From the NCBI GenBank assembly GCA_005789975.1, contig SXWC01000128.1:1-8421 (forward strand): a stretch of DNA of 8,421 nt, read 5' to 3'. Position 1 is the stretch's first letter. Every line of letters begins with the position of its first letter. A program made the position numbers and the translations under genes. This document shows positions 1 through 6,765 of the stretch, piece by piece. Origin of the DNA: Planctomycetaceae bacterium (GTDB taxonomy: Bacteria > Planctomycetota > Planctomycetia > Pirellulales > UBA1268). The notes below the pieces were generated by a model. It was not told the origin of the DNA and ran no database searches. It saw nothing but the letters and a program-made list of their open reading frames with translations.

Positions 1-869
1 GCGCCGGTCAGCACGGCGTGGCGACGGCCACCGCCTGTGCCCGGTTCGGTCTCGAGTGCGTCGTCTACATGGGATCCGAGGATGTCCGCCGGCAGGCGCC
101 GAACGTCCGCAACATGCGATTCATGGGAGCCGAGGTGCGGCCCGTGGAAAGCGGCTCGCGAACGCTCCGCGATGCGATCAACGAGGCGATGCGCGACTGG
201 ATGGGCTCCGTCGAGAACACCCACTACATCATCGGCTCGGTCGTCGGCCCCCATCCCTTCCCGCGGATCGTCCGCGATTTTCAGTCGGTGATCGGCCGCG
301 AGACGATCGCCATGTCGCGGAAGCAGTTCGGCCGGCTGCCGGACACCGTCGTGGCCTGCGTCGGCGGCGGCAGCAACGCGGCGGGGATGTTTCATCCGTT
401 CGTCGATCATCCCGGCGTGCGGCTCGTGGGCGTCGAGGCGGGGGGCCGCTCGGGCCAGGCGGGCGATCATGCCGCGAGTCTCTCCTACGGCAGCCCGGGG
501 ATTCTGCACGGCTCCCTGAGCTACGTGCTTCAGGATCAGGACGGCCAGACGGCCGACGTGCACTCCGTGTCGGCGGGCCTCGACTATCCCGGCGTCGGCC
601 CCGAGCACAGCTACTGGCACGACATGGGCCGGGTCGAATACACGAGCGTCACCGACAGCGATGCGCTCGACGCCTTCGACACGGTGGCTCGCAACGAGGG
701 GATCCTCCCCGCCCTCGAGACGGCCCACGCGCTCGCCTGGGCCGCCCGCGAGGCGGCAAAGCGGTCCCCGGACGAGATCATCGTGGTCTGCCTTTCTGGC
801 CGCGGGGACAAGGACGCGGCCGAGATCGCCCGGCTCCGCGGCCTCACCGTGGACGGCGGCAAGGCCTGA
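1..869 (+). CDS. trpB: Tryptophan synthase beta chain, C-terminal part (5' end outside window)
   Basis: Cytoplasmic PLP enzyme that joins indole to serine to make L-tryptophan; it works as an alpha2-beta2 complex with TrpA. The reading frame is open from the window edge (first complete codon at 3). It begins inside the conserved E-T-G-A-G-Q-H-G segment, at about residue 112 of the classical enzyme, so the PLP lysine and catalytic glutamate lie off-window. Visible hallmarks in order are [10 protein letters not shown], the PLP-phosphate loop GGGSNA (codons near 366-383), [16 protein letters not shown], and the C-terminal LSGRGDKD, whose serine contacts the PLP ring nitrogen. The 288 residues present plus about 111 missing match the usual length near 400. 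The GRGDKD ending and adjacent trpA indicate the standard TrpB1 type. Its TGA stop overlaps the ribosome binding site of trpA. The GTG at 18 is an internal valine codon, not the start. Confidence 0.97.
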   Translation, partial: AGQHGVATATACARFGLECVVYMGSEDVRRQAPNVRNMRFMGAEVRPVESGSRTLRDAINEAMRDWMGSVENTHYIIGSVVGPHPFPRIVRDFQSVIGRETIAMSRKQFGRLPDTVVACVGGGSNAAGMFHPFVDHPGVRLVGVEAGGRSGQAGDHAASLSYGSPGILHGSLSYVLQDQDGQTADVHSVSAGLDYPGVGPEHSYWHDMGRVEYTSVTDSDALDAFDTVARNEGILPALETAHALAWAAREAAKRSPDEIIVVCLSGRGDKDAAEIARLRGLTVDGGKA

Positions 870-873
870 GGAG
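868..873 (+). promoter_or_regulatory. Ribosome binding site of trpA overlapping the trpB stop
   Basis: GAGGAG lies 6 nt before the trpA ATG at 880 and shares its first two bases with the trpB TGA (867-869). Ribosomes finishing trpB would be placed directly on trpA, the usual coupling for subunits needed in equal amounts. It also fixes the trpA start at 880, although the same frame is open further upstream. Confidence 0.8.
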
Positions 874-879
874 ACTCCG

Positions 880-1707
880 ATGACGAACACGGCGTCGGTT
901 CGACCGATCGACAAACTCGAGGCGATGTTTGCGGCGAACCGTGCGGCCGGCCGCAAGGCGCTGGCGCCCTTCGTGACGGCCGGCGACCCCGATGCCGACA
1001 CCACCGTGGCGGTGCTCACGGCACTCGACGCGGCCGGCGCCTCGCTCTGCGAACTCGGCGTGCCCTACAGCGACCCGATCGCCGACGGGCCGGTGATCCA
1101 GGCGTCTTATACCCGGGCTCTCGGCAGGGGGCTCGCGCTCGCCGATGTCTTCGACATCGCCCGCCGGGCCTCGGCCTCGTGCTCGATGCCGATCCTGGCG
1201 ATGGGGAGTTATTCGCTCATCTTTCGTCGCGGCATCGACCGGTTCGTGGCCGATGCGGTGGCTTCGGGCCTCGCCGGCTTCGTGGTGCCCGACCTGCCGC
1301 TCGAAGAGAGCGACGACCTCGACGCCGCCTGTCGAACGGCGGGCCTTGCGCTCGTGCGGCTCGTCACGCCGACCACGCCGCCGGAGCGGGCCGAGGCGAT
1401 CGCGAGGAAGTCCACCGGTTTTCTCTACTGCGTGTCGGTGGCGGGCGTCACGGGGGCCCGCACGGACCTCCCGCCCGGCCTCGTCGAACGCGTGGCGTGG
1501 CTAAAGACGAAGACCGACGTGCCGATCCTCGTGGGCTTCGGGATCTCGGGCCCCGAGCAGGTGCAGGCGGTGGCGGCGGTCGCCGACGGCGTGATCGTGG
1601 GGTCGGCGCTCGTCCGGCGGATCGCCGAACATGCCGGCCAGCCGCGGGACGCGCTGCTCGCCGACGTGGGCCGATCTGTGGCCGATCTCGTGGCCGCCTG
1701 CCGCTGA
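880..1707 (+). CDS. trpA: Tryptophan synthase alpha chain
   Basis: TIM-barrel subunit that cleaves indole-3-glycerol phosphate to indole and glyceraldehyde-3-phosphate and passes indole through the tunnel to TrpB. The 275 residues fit the family length of about 265-275. Motifs seen: AFVTAGDP-like strand 1 (PFVTAGDPD, residues 30-38); ELGVPYSDPIADGPVIQ with the two catalytic acids at E58 and D69, the same 11-residue spacing as Glu49/Asp60 of the Salmonella enzyme; the mobile loop VAGVTGAR; and the phosphate-binding strands GFGISGPEQ and GVIVGSALV. The segment usually reading T-Y-Y-N-P-I is here GSYSLIF, a mild departure. The start is set by a strong ribosome binding site, with 10 bp between the trpB stop and this ATG. 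No clear intrinsic terminator follows. Confidence 0.97.
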   Translation: MTNTASVRPIDKLEAMFAANRAAGRKALAPFVTAGDPDADTTVAVLTALDAAGASLCELGVPYSDPIADGPVIQASYTRALGRGLALADVFDIARRASASCSMPILAMGSYSLIFRRGIDRFVADAVASGLAGFVVPDLPLEESDDLDAACRTAGLALVRLVTPTTPPERAEAIARKSTGFLYCVSVAGVTGARTDLPPGLVERVAWLKTKTDVPILVGFGISGPEQVQAVAAVADGVIVGSALVRRIAEHAGQPRDALLADVGRSVADLVAACR

Positions 1708-1833
1708 CTCTCACAAGTCGAGCACTTGGCCCGCAGATTGCCTCGTTTTACGAAATGGGAATGCCCCGACTCGAGACACTGTTTCGTGTCGCGAGGATGA
1801 CCGCGAACAACCATTGGCCATCGGCGTCGATGA

Positions 1834-1907
1834 CCGGAGCGAATCGCTCCAGTTGCGGCCGAGCACTGGGGCGATTCGCTCCAGCCGGGTGGGGCAATTC
1901 GCCCCAG
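1834..1907. repeat. Three tandem near-palindromes, probable activator (enhancer) sites
   Basis: Three odd-length palindromes share the pattern CYGGRGCGAWTCGCYCCAG. They are centred at 1843 (perfect 7-bp arms GGAGCGA/TCGCTCC), 1875 (9-bp arms CTGGGGCGA/TCGCTCCAG with one G-T pair) and 1898 (GGGGC-A-A/T-C-GCCCC core, one mismatch). The right half TCGCYCCAG occurs in all three. A further half-site, CTGGGGC, follows at 1915-1921. Centres are 32 and 23 bp apart. They lie about 220-280 bp upstream of the transcription start predicted from the sigma-54 promoter. Upstream sites for a dimeric enhancer-binding protein is the favoured reading; an intergenic hairpin repeat family is the alternative. Confidence 0.55.
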
Positions 1908-2092
1908 CCATGCCCTGGGGCACCTCTTGAAAACGTGTTCGCGGCCGCCACATCGTCAGCTTTTCGTTTCGCAGCCGGCCGCGGACTCACCGCCACAACC
2001 TCAAGGCGGACAAGCACTTACTGGTTGTAGTGACTCGCTTGGCGGGCCCTCGCCCGGGACGAATCCGGAAAATCACGGCCGAATCAGCCGAT

Positions 2093-2108
2093 TGGCACGC
2101 CGCCTGCA
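2093..2108 (+). promoter_or_regulatory. Sigma-54 (-24/-12) promoter of the PEP-CTERM gene
   Basis: The 16-mer TGGCACGCCGCCTGCA matches the sigma-54 consensus TGGCACRNNNNTTGCW at every defined base except one (C for T before the TGC). The invariant GG (2094-2095) and GC (2106-2107) have the required 12-bp register. Transcription would start near 2119, leaving a leader of about 68 nt to the ATG at 2187. Sigma-54 promoters need an ATP-dependent activator bound upstream, which fits the palindromes at 1834-1907. No -10/-35 promoter of comparable quality is seen for this gene. Confidence 0.75.
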
Positions 2109-2116
2109 CAGGCGGC
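2099..2116. repeat. Perfect 8-bp inverted repeat over the -12 element
   Basis: GCCGCCTG, two bases (CA), then CAGGCGGC. The left arm fills the spacer and part of the -12 box of the sigma-54 promoter, and the right arm ends just before the predicted transcription start. It could be an operator that blocks polymerase binding, or chance in GC-rich DNA. It would not be fully transcribed from this promoter, so an RNA hairpin role is unlikely. Confidence 0.4.
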
Positions 2117-2186
2117 AGTGGGTATTCCCGCCCCGCCTGTCGCAGCGCCCGCCGCTTCCCGCCTCCCCTCCCGAAGTGCCCAGCCG

Positions 2187-4610
2187 ATGCCCGCGTCCCG
2201 ATTTCGTCGGTATGTCGCTTCGCTGCTCTCGCTCGTCCTGCCACTGGCGGCCGCGCGGGCCGACTACATCGAGGTGGGATCGCCGTCGGGTTCCGGCAAC
2301 CTGACCGTGAGTCTCGCAAGTCCGCTCTCCTACAACCTCGGTGTCACGACGGCCGGAGGTTCCCAGTCGCTCCTCGTCAGCAACATTCAGTTGACCATCG
2401 ACCGCGGATCCCAGACGACCGCGCCCATCATCATCGACATGTACAACTCGTTCGGTGCCGCTTCGGGCACCGGAACGATCATCGCGAGCACCACGATCCC
2501 GTTTGGCAACATCTCACAGGCCAGTTTCGGCACCGTGAGTTCGACCTTCAGCACACCGGTATCCCTGCCCGCCTCGGGCTACTCCGTGAGGGTTTCAACC
2601 ACATCAACCGGAACCAGCTCCGACAAATACCAGATCAAGACCGGAGCCATGTCGCTCTACACGACGGGCAGCACGCTCGTGCCCACGTACTACTGGGTCC
2701 AGGATCAAAACTCGACCGGTTCGGCCGGCACAAGCCTCGTCGCTTCGGGCACGGTGCTCGCACAGTACACGCTCGGCACCAACGCCTTCCGGTTCGGCAA
2801 CTATCGCGTCGGCACGTCGCCCTCGGGCACGACCGCGATCGTCAATACGGCACTCGTCACCTCCAACACCGTCACGCAGGCCCTCGCCGTGACGGCCACC
2901 ACGAGTGGCGGCCTCGCCTCGCTCACCGGCCTGCCGAGCCCGTATCTCCCGGTCGGCAGCACGTCGCAGGTCGTGGCCGGCCTGAACGGCGCGACGACCG
3001 GACCGAACAGCGGCACGGCCACGCTCTCGTTCCGGTCGGTGCCGGGCACGAGCCTGACCACCGGCTCGACGGCCGTCGGCAACGGCACGGTGACCGTCAC
3101 AGGCACGGGCTACGACTGGGCCAACGCCCTCTACACCGGCACGACCTTCGCCTTCGGCTACATCCACCGCGGCGGCGCAGCCGGGAGTGGCACGGCCGCC
3201 ATCGGCAACCAGAAGGTCTTCGACGCAACCTACCAGGACTCGCTCGATGCCTCGGCCACGACGGGCAATCCATTCGTGGCAGCCACCGGCTTCAGCGGGC
3301 TCGCGGCTTCCACCGGCGGATCGACGACCAACAACCTCGTGGTGTCGATCGGCACGGGTACCGCCGGCTCGCTCGCCAGCACGCTCGCCCTGTCGCTCGT
3401 GAGCAACGCCAACGGCGTGGCGGGCCTCTCCAATGGCACGGCCACGGTCGTCGGCTCGCCGGGGTCGATCACGACCACCGGCACCGTGTTCACAGGCCAG
3501 TCCACCTGGAACACCAACGGCGGCGGCCAGTGGGGCACGCTGGCGAGCGGCTTCGGCACGAACTGGAACTGGGGCACGTTCGACGGATCTCCCGGTGTCG
3601 ACCCCGGCTTCACCAACACCGACACGGCCACCTTCGGCAGCGCGCTGACGAGTGGCTCGGCCACCGTGAGCGTCACGGCCGCCACGCCGAGCGTGAAGTT
3701 GGTCACATTCAACAATGCCGCCGCGACCTACTCCGTTGCGGGCGCATCGGGGGGCTCGTTGGCGCTGCTCAACACCGGGACCACGCCCGCCAAGGTGGCC
3801 GTCATGAACGGCTCCCACGCGATGTCACTGCCGGTGTCACTCGGCTCCAACGCCGACTTCGACGTCGCAGCGGGCTCGATCCTCTCTATGTCGGGGGTCA
3901 TCAGCGGGGCGAAGGCCGTCGCCTCGATCGGCTCGGGCACGACCATTTTCTCGGGCAACAACTCCTACCTGGGCGTCACGACCGTGTCGGCCGGCCGTCT
4001 GCTGATCCATGGCAACCAGTCGGCGGCCACCGGCGCGGTCACCGTCGCCGGCGGGGCCACGCTCGGCGGTCGCGGCACGGCCGGCGGGTCCGTGACGGTG
4101 CTCGCCAACGGCATCCTCTCGCCGGGCGCCAGCGTCGAGTCGCTGGCCGTGGGGGCGACGACGTTCTCCTCGGGCTCCTCGACGTTCGCCTACGAGGTCG
4201 ACTCCTCGGTGCTGGTTGGGTCCGGCTCCGCCGCCGACCTGCTCGTCTCGAACGGCAACCTCTCGATCGGCGGCGGCTCGATCCTCGAGTTCACCGATCT
4301 GGCCTCCTCCCCGGCCGCCTTCGCACAGGGCACGAAGTTCTCCCTGATCAGCTACGGCTCGAACGCCTGGAACGGCGGCCTGTTCACCTATCAGGGCAAC
4401 GAGCTGGCGAACTTCGAACGATTCTCCGCCGGCCTCAACCAGTGGGAGATCCGCTACGACGACCCGGCCGGTGGGTCGAACTACACCGCCGACCAGCTCG
4501 CCGGCAACTCCGTCACGATCACCGTGGTGCCCGAGCCCGCCTCGCTCGCGCTCGCCGGCCTCGGTATCGCGGCCGCCGCCCTCGCTTTCGTCCGCTCGCG
4601 ATGCCGGTAG
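2187..4610 (+). CDS. Secreted PEP-CTERM protein with autotransporter-type beta-strand repeat
   Basis: An 807-residue exported, surface or matrix protein of unknown specific role. Residues 1-25 form a signal peptide (RFRR, then a hydrophobic stretch, with an A-R-A cleavage site before D26). The body is rich in Gly, Ser, Thr, Ala and Val and nearly free of Cys. Two similar beta-sandwich-like units begin at about 201 (FRFGNYRVG) and 321 (FAFGYIHRG), resembling choice-of-anchor repeats. A W-x-x-x-NW segment with a PGVDPGF-TNTDTATFG stretch follows at about 439-485. A passenger-type beta-strand repeat (GTTIFSGNNSYLGVTTVSAG, then GG-LGG-GT and LSPGAS) spans about 584-657. The tail is a PEP-CTERM signal: VPEP at 781-784, a hydrophobic helix and a basic end RSRCR, recognised by exosortase. 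The ATG at 2187 is chosen because it directly precedes the signal peptide; no strong ribosome binding site is visible. The in-frame GTG at 2118 would add 23 residues ahead of the signal and lies about at the predicted transcription start. Confidence 0.9.
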   Translation: MPASRFRRYVASLLSLVLPLAAARADYIEVGSPSGSGNLTVSLASPLSYNLGVTTAGGSQSLLVSNIQLTIDRGSQTTAPIIIDMYNSFGAASGTGTIIASTTIPFGNISQASFGTVSSTFSTPVSLPASGYSVRVSTTSTGTSSDKYQIKTGAMSLYTTGSTLVPTYYWVQDQNSTGSAGTSLVASGTVLAQYTLGTNAFRFGNYRVGTSPSGTTAIVNTALVTSNTVTQALAVTATTSGGLASLTGLPSPYLPVGSTSQVVAGLNGATTGPNSGTATLSFRSVPGTSLTTGSTAVGNGTVTVTGTGYDWANALYTGTTFAFGYIHRGGAAGSGTAAIGNQKVFDATYQDSLDASATTGNPFVAATGFSGLAASTGGSTTNNLVVSIGTGTAGSLASTLALSLVSNANGVAGLSNGTATVVGSPGSITTTGTVFTGQSTWNTNGGGQWGTLASGFGTNWNWGTFDGSPGVDPGFTNTDTATFGSALTSGSATVSVTAATPSVKLVTFNNAAATYSVAGASGGSLALLNTGTTPAKVAVMNGSHAMSLPVSLGSNADFDVAAGSILSMSGVISGAKAVASIGSGTTIFSGNNSYLGVTTVSAGRLLIHGNQSAATGAVTVAGGATLGGRGTAGGSVTVLANGILSPGASVESLAVGATTFSSGSSTFAYEVDSSVLVGSGSAADLLVSNGNLSIGGGSILEFTDLASSPAAFAQGTKFSLISYGSNAWNGGLFTYQGNELANFERFSAGLNQWEIRYDDPAGGSNYTADQLAGNSVTITVVPEPASLALAGLGIAAAALAFVRSRCR

Positions 4611-4625
4611 GAGATGCCGCCTTCG

Positions 4626-4635
4626 CCCGGCCGGG
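4626..4635. terminator. GC palindrome after the PEP-CTERM gene
   Basis: CCCGGCCGGG is a perfect 10-bp palindrome 16 bp past the stop codon. It could end transcription, but it has no loop of its own and no T-run, so the call is weak. Confidence 0.2.
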
Positions 4636-4646
4636 TGGGGCACCGG

Positions 4647-4652
4647 TACGAT
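4647..4652 (+). promoter_or_regulatory. Possible -10 box for the nucleotidyltransferase gene
   Basis: TACGAT resembles a housekeeping -10 element and lies about 50 bp before the GTG start at 4702. No matching -35 is evident. It is the best candidate in the 91-bp gap; the gene could instead be read through from upstream. Confidence 0.2.
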
Positions 4653-4701
4653 GATCCCGGCGGAATGACCGGAAGTTGGTTCCGAGGATCGAGGTGGTTG
4701 C

Positions 4702-5289
4702 GTGGCGGTCGAACTTCGCGATTTCTCATGGCAGAGGATGATCGAGGCCGTGCAAGCCGTCCGTGAACGTGCCCTGCGAGCCACTGCCGCCCTCGAACGG
4801 GCCGGCATCCCCTATGCCGTCGCTGGCGGCAATGCCGTGGCAGCCTGGGTGTCGCGGGTCGACCGTGCCGCCGTACGAAATACGCAGGATGTCGACATCC
4901 TCGTTCGCCGTGCGGATCTCGAGGCCGTCAAGGCGGCCCTCGAAGCCGTGGGCTTCGTGCATGCGACCGTGATCGACGTGACCTGCTTCATCGACGGCCC
5001 CGGCGGCAGCCCGCGAGACGCCGTGCGTCTCCTGTTTGCCGGCGAGAAGGTCCGCACATCCTATCCGCTGCCGACGGCCGACGTCACCGAGCGGGAGCAG
5101 GCCGACGACTACCACGTCGTGTCGCTCGAGCCCCTCGTGCGAATGAAACTCAACTCGTTTCGTGACAAGGATCGCATGCATCTTCGCGACATGATCTCGC
5201 TCGGGCTCATCGATGCCTCGTGGCTGCCGAGGTGCATCCCCGAACACGCGGCCCGCCTCCAGCAACTGCTCGACGATCCGGACGGCTGA
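4702..5289 (+). CDS. Nucleotidyltransferase-fold protein (AbiEii/MNT-like)
   Basis: A 195-residue cytoplasmic protein with the signature of the minimal nucleotidyltransferase fold: AVAGGNAVAAW (G42, G43), then TQDVDILV with metal-binding acids D63 and D65. A later strand reads AVRLLFAGEK, with R109 where many members have a third aspartate. The C-terminal segment LEPLVRMKLNSFRDKDRMHL is typical of the AbiEii-like group, in which such proteins may be toxins that modify tRNA ends or proteins. No antitoxin, HEPN partner or transmembrane segment is seen, so a toxin role is not supported and the substrate is unknown. The GTG start is favoured by GAGG at 4691-4694, 7 nt upstream; the ATG at 4738 is the alternative. 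The stop lies inside the palindrome shared with the opposing antiporter gene. Confidence 0.8.
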   Translation: MAVELRDFSWQRMIEAVQAVRERALRATAALERAGIPYAVAGGNAVAAWVSRVDRAAVRNTQDVDILVRRADLEAVKAALEAVGFVHATVIDVTCFIDGPGGSPRDAVRLLFAGEKVRTSYPLPTADVTEREQADDYHVVSLEPLVRMKLNSFRDKDRMHLRDMISLGLIDASWLPRCIPEHAARLQQLLDDPDG

Positions 5290-5300
5290 CCCGGTCAGCC
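5284..5300. terminator. Palindrome holding both convergent stop codons
   Basis: GGCTGACC-C-GGTCAGCC is a perfect inverted repeat with 8-bp arms and a single central base. It contains the TGA of the plus-strand nucleotidyltransferase (5287-5289) and the TGA of the minus-strand antiporter (5297-5295). CCGG at 5278-5281 and 5301-5304 could lengthen the stem past a 2-nt bulge. It may act as a two-way terminator, although neither side has a T-run and in RNA some central pairs must open to form a loop. Confidence 0.45.
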
Positions 5301-6662
5301 CCGGAGGAACCCACGGGCCATGAGCGTCGGCTCGTAGGGGCTGCCCCTGAGCATGCGCGAGGCCAGGGGCGTGGCCATGAGCGTCGTGCCGATCGCCATC
5401 AGGACGAGCATGCAGGCGACCCCGGGCGGGATCACGCCGAGGTCGATGCCCACGTTGATCACGATCAGCTCCATGAGCGCCCGCGTGTTCATGAGCACGC
5501 CCACCGCCGAGGCCTCGCCCGGCGGCATCCCGCCGAGCCGGGCCGCGAGGCCGCAGCCCCCCCACTTGCCGAGCACCGCGACGGCGAAGACCGCGGCGCA
5601 CCAGCCCCAGGCCTCGGGCGTGGCGAGCGAGCCGATGTCGGTCCTGAGTCCCGTGTAGGTGAAGAAGATCGGGAGAAAAAACACGGTCACGAAGTCGGCG
5701 AGATGTCTCGACACCGCCTCGCGAACCCGGGGCGAGCCCGAGATCGATGCTCCGAGCAGGAAGCCCCCGAAGATCGCGAAGATGCCGATCAGGCTCGTGA
5801 TCCAGGCGGCCACGAACAGGAGGGCGAGCACGATCGAGAGCACCCCGAGCGGCAACCGCGGGCCGTGATCGGGGGCCGTGTCGCCACTGACCGAGCGTTC
5901 GAGCAGCGGCAGCAGCAACGGCCGCACGACGAGCAGGCAGACGGCCGCGAAGCCGAGGGTGGCGGCGACCATGCCGGCGATCCGCCCCGCCTCGAAGCTG
6001 CCCGCGGCCAGCGCGGAGACGGCGGCCAGGAGCGTCCAGCCGACCGCGTCGTCGCAGGCGGCGGCCGCGACCACGGTCGCGCCCAGCGGCGTGTGCTGCA
6101 TCCCCATCTCGATGAGGATCCTGCCGAGGATCGGGATGGCCGTGATCGACATCGCCGTCCCCATGAAGAGGGCGAACGACCGGGAATCGATGGCGGCAGG
6201 CAGCCCCAGCGCGTCCAGCCGGGGCGTCATCGCGACCGCGAGGCCATACCCCAGTGCGAAGGGCGCCGCGATCCCCGCCAGCGAGATGCCGGCCGCAAGC
6301 CGGCCCTGGCGGCGGACATGGGAGAAGTCGAACTCGATGCCGATCAGGAACAGCAGGAGCACGAGCCCCACCTGGCTGAAACTCGTGAGCGACGCCTCCA
6401 TCATGCCCCCTGCCGCTCCCCCGCCGCCGCCGCGGAAGATCGCCGTGAAGAGATCGGGAGCGCAGGCGCCGAGCGCCGACGGGCCGAGCAGCAGGCCCGC
6501 CACGATTTCACCCACCACGCTCGGCTGCCGCAGCCGGCGGGCGATCACCGCCCCGACGCGGGCGGCCAGAATGATCACGATCAGCTGGATCAGGAGCGGC
6601 CGCAGCGCCTCTTCACGTCCGGCGGCCAACAGGATCGGCAGGAGGGTGTGGTCGCCGGGCAT
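5295..6662 (-). CDS. CPA2-family cation/proton antiporter (Na+/H+ or K+/H+ exchanger)
   Basis: A 455-residue inner-membrane exchanger that would trade H+ for Na+ or K+ to control cytoplasmic pH and salt. It is hydrophobic throughout, with roughly 11-13 membrane segments. Family landmarks: RQPSVVGEIVAGLLLGPSALG (about 45-65), LIGIEFDFSHVRRQG (106-120), MGTAMSITAIPILGRIL, then the ion-binding pair in AACDDAVGW (D204-D205), FFTYTGLRTDIG, and MNTRALMELIVINVG. The double aspartate is typical of electrogenic sodium-type members. No RCK/TrkA nucleotide-binding domain follows the membrane part, unlike KefB/KefC. A glycine-rich loop (about 78-86) lies between early helices. The ATG at 6662 is chosen because the hydrophobic domain starts just after it; upstream in-frame starts would add a non-hydrophobic stretch running into the divergent gene. 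A weak AGAG precedes it. Confidence 0.93.
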   Translation of the reverse strand: MPGDHTLLPILLAAGREEALRPLLIQLIVIILAARVGAVIARRLRQPSVVGEIVAGLLLGPSALGACAPDLFTAIFRGGGGGAAGGMMEASLTSFSQVGLVLLLFLIGIEFDFSHVRRQGRLAAGISLAGIAAPFALGYGLAVAMTPRLDALGLPAAIDSRSFALFMGTAMSITAIPILGRILIEMGMQHTPLGATVVAAAACDDAVGWTLLAAVSALAAGSFEAGRIAGMVAATLGFAAVCLLVVRPLLLPLLERSVSGDTAPDHGPRLPLGVLSIVLALLFVAAWITSLIGIFAIFGGFLLGASISGSPRVREAVSRHLADFVTVFFLPIFFTYTGLRTDIGSLATPEAWGWCAAVFAVAVLGKWGGCGLAARLGGMPPGEASAVGVLMNTRALMELIVINVGIDLGVIPPGVACMLVLMAIGTTLMATPLASRMLRGSPYEPTLMARGFLRG

Positions 6663-6765
6663 GAAATTCTCTGGACGGCGTTTCGTCCTGGCCCGGAGGG
6701 CCGCCGGAAGCCTATAACGAACGGGAGACACCTTAGCTGGCGTGAACCACGCGTGCGAGCGTGCC
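6663..6765. promoter_or_regulatory. Divergent promoter region
   Basis: The 103-bp gap between two head-to-head genes must hold at least one promoter. Its only AT-rich spot, TATAAC at 6713-6718, could be a plus-strand -10 box, and the complement (TTATAG) could serve the antiporter; neither has a clear -35. A small hairpin GGCCC-GGA-GGGCC at 6690-6702 lies in the likely antiporter leader. Confidence 0.35.

Larger units (their letters stand above)
1708..2186 (+). other. 479-bp non-coding regulatory region between trpA and the PEP-CTERM gene
   Basis: No reading frame here has a recognisable product, a ribosome binding site or continuity with its neighbours, and the base composition is locally less GC-rich than the flanking genes. 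The region holds short inverted repeats after trpA (CAAGT/ACTTG at 1714-1728; GACAC/GTGTC at 1775-1790), three related 19-bp palindromes at 1834-1907, a loose stem at 2043-2056 (CGGGC/GCCCG), and a sigma-54 promoter at 2093-2108 that overlaps a perfect 8-bp inverted repeat. None of the hairpins has the T-run of a classical terminator, so where the trpBA transcript ends is unclear. Confidence 0.7.

Noticed and set aside
616..631. Second sigma-54 promoter within trpB (TGGCACGACATGGGCC)
   Set aside because: The -24 half fits but the -12 half lacks TGC at the required position, and the site is inside coding sequence with no gene start after it.
1714..1728. trpA terminator (CAAGT-CGAGC-ACTTG)
   Set aside because: Only a 5-bp weak stem with no T-run after it.
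1834..1907. CRISPR-like array
   Set aside because: Only three imperfect copies, unequal short spacings, and each unit is itself palindromic; no cas genes nearby.
1748..2017. Small minus-strand gene in the trpA-PEP-CTERM gap
   Set aside because: No ribosome binding site, no recognisable product, and it would cover the palindrome array; several overlapping frames there are equally open.
2604..3818. 404-codon minus-strand open frame inside the PEP-CTERM gene
   Set aside because: Arg/Gly/Ala-rich with no recognisable motif; an antisense shadow of a well-supported gene.
2030..4654. Long plus-strand open frame overlapping the PEP-CTERM gene, longer than the gene itself
   Set aside because: Its product is dominated by Arg, His and Gly with no domain, while the overlapping frame has a signal peptide, a known repeat and a PEP-CTERM tail. 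Long shadow frames are expected at this GC content.
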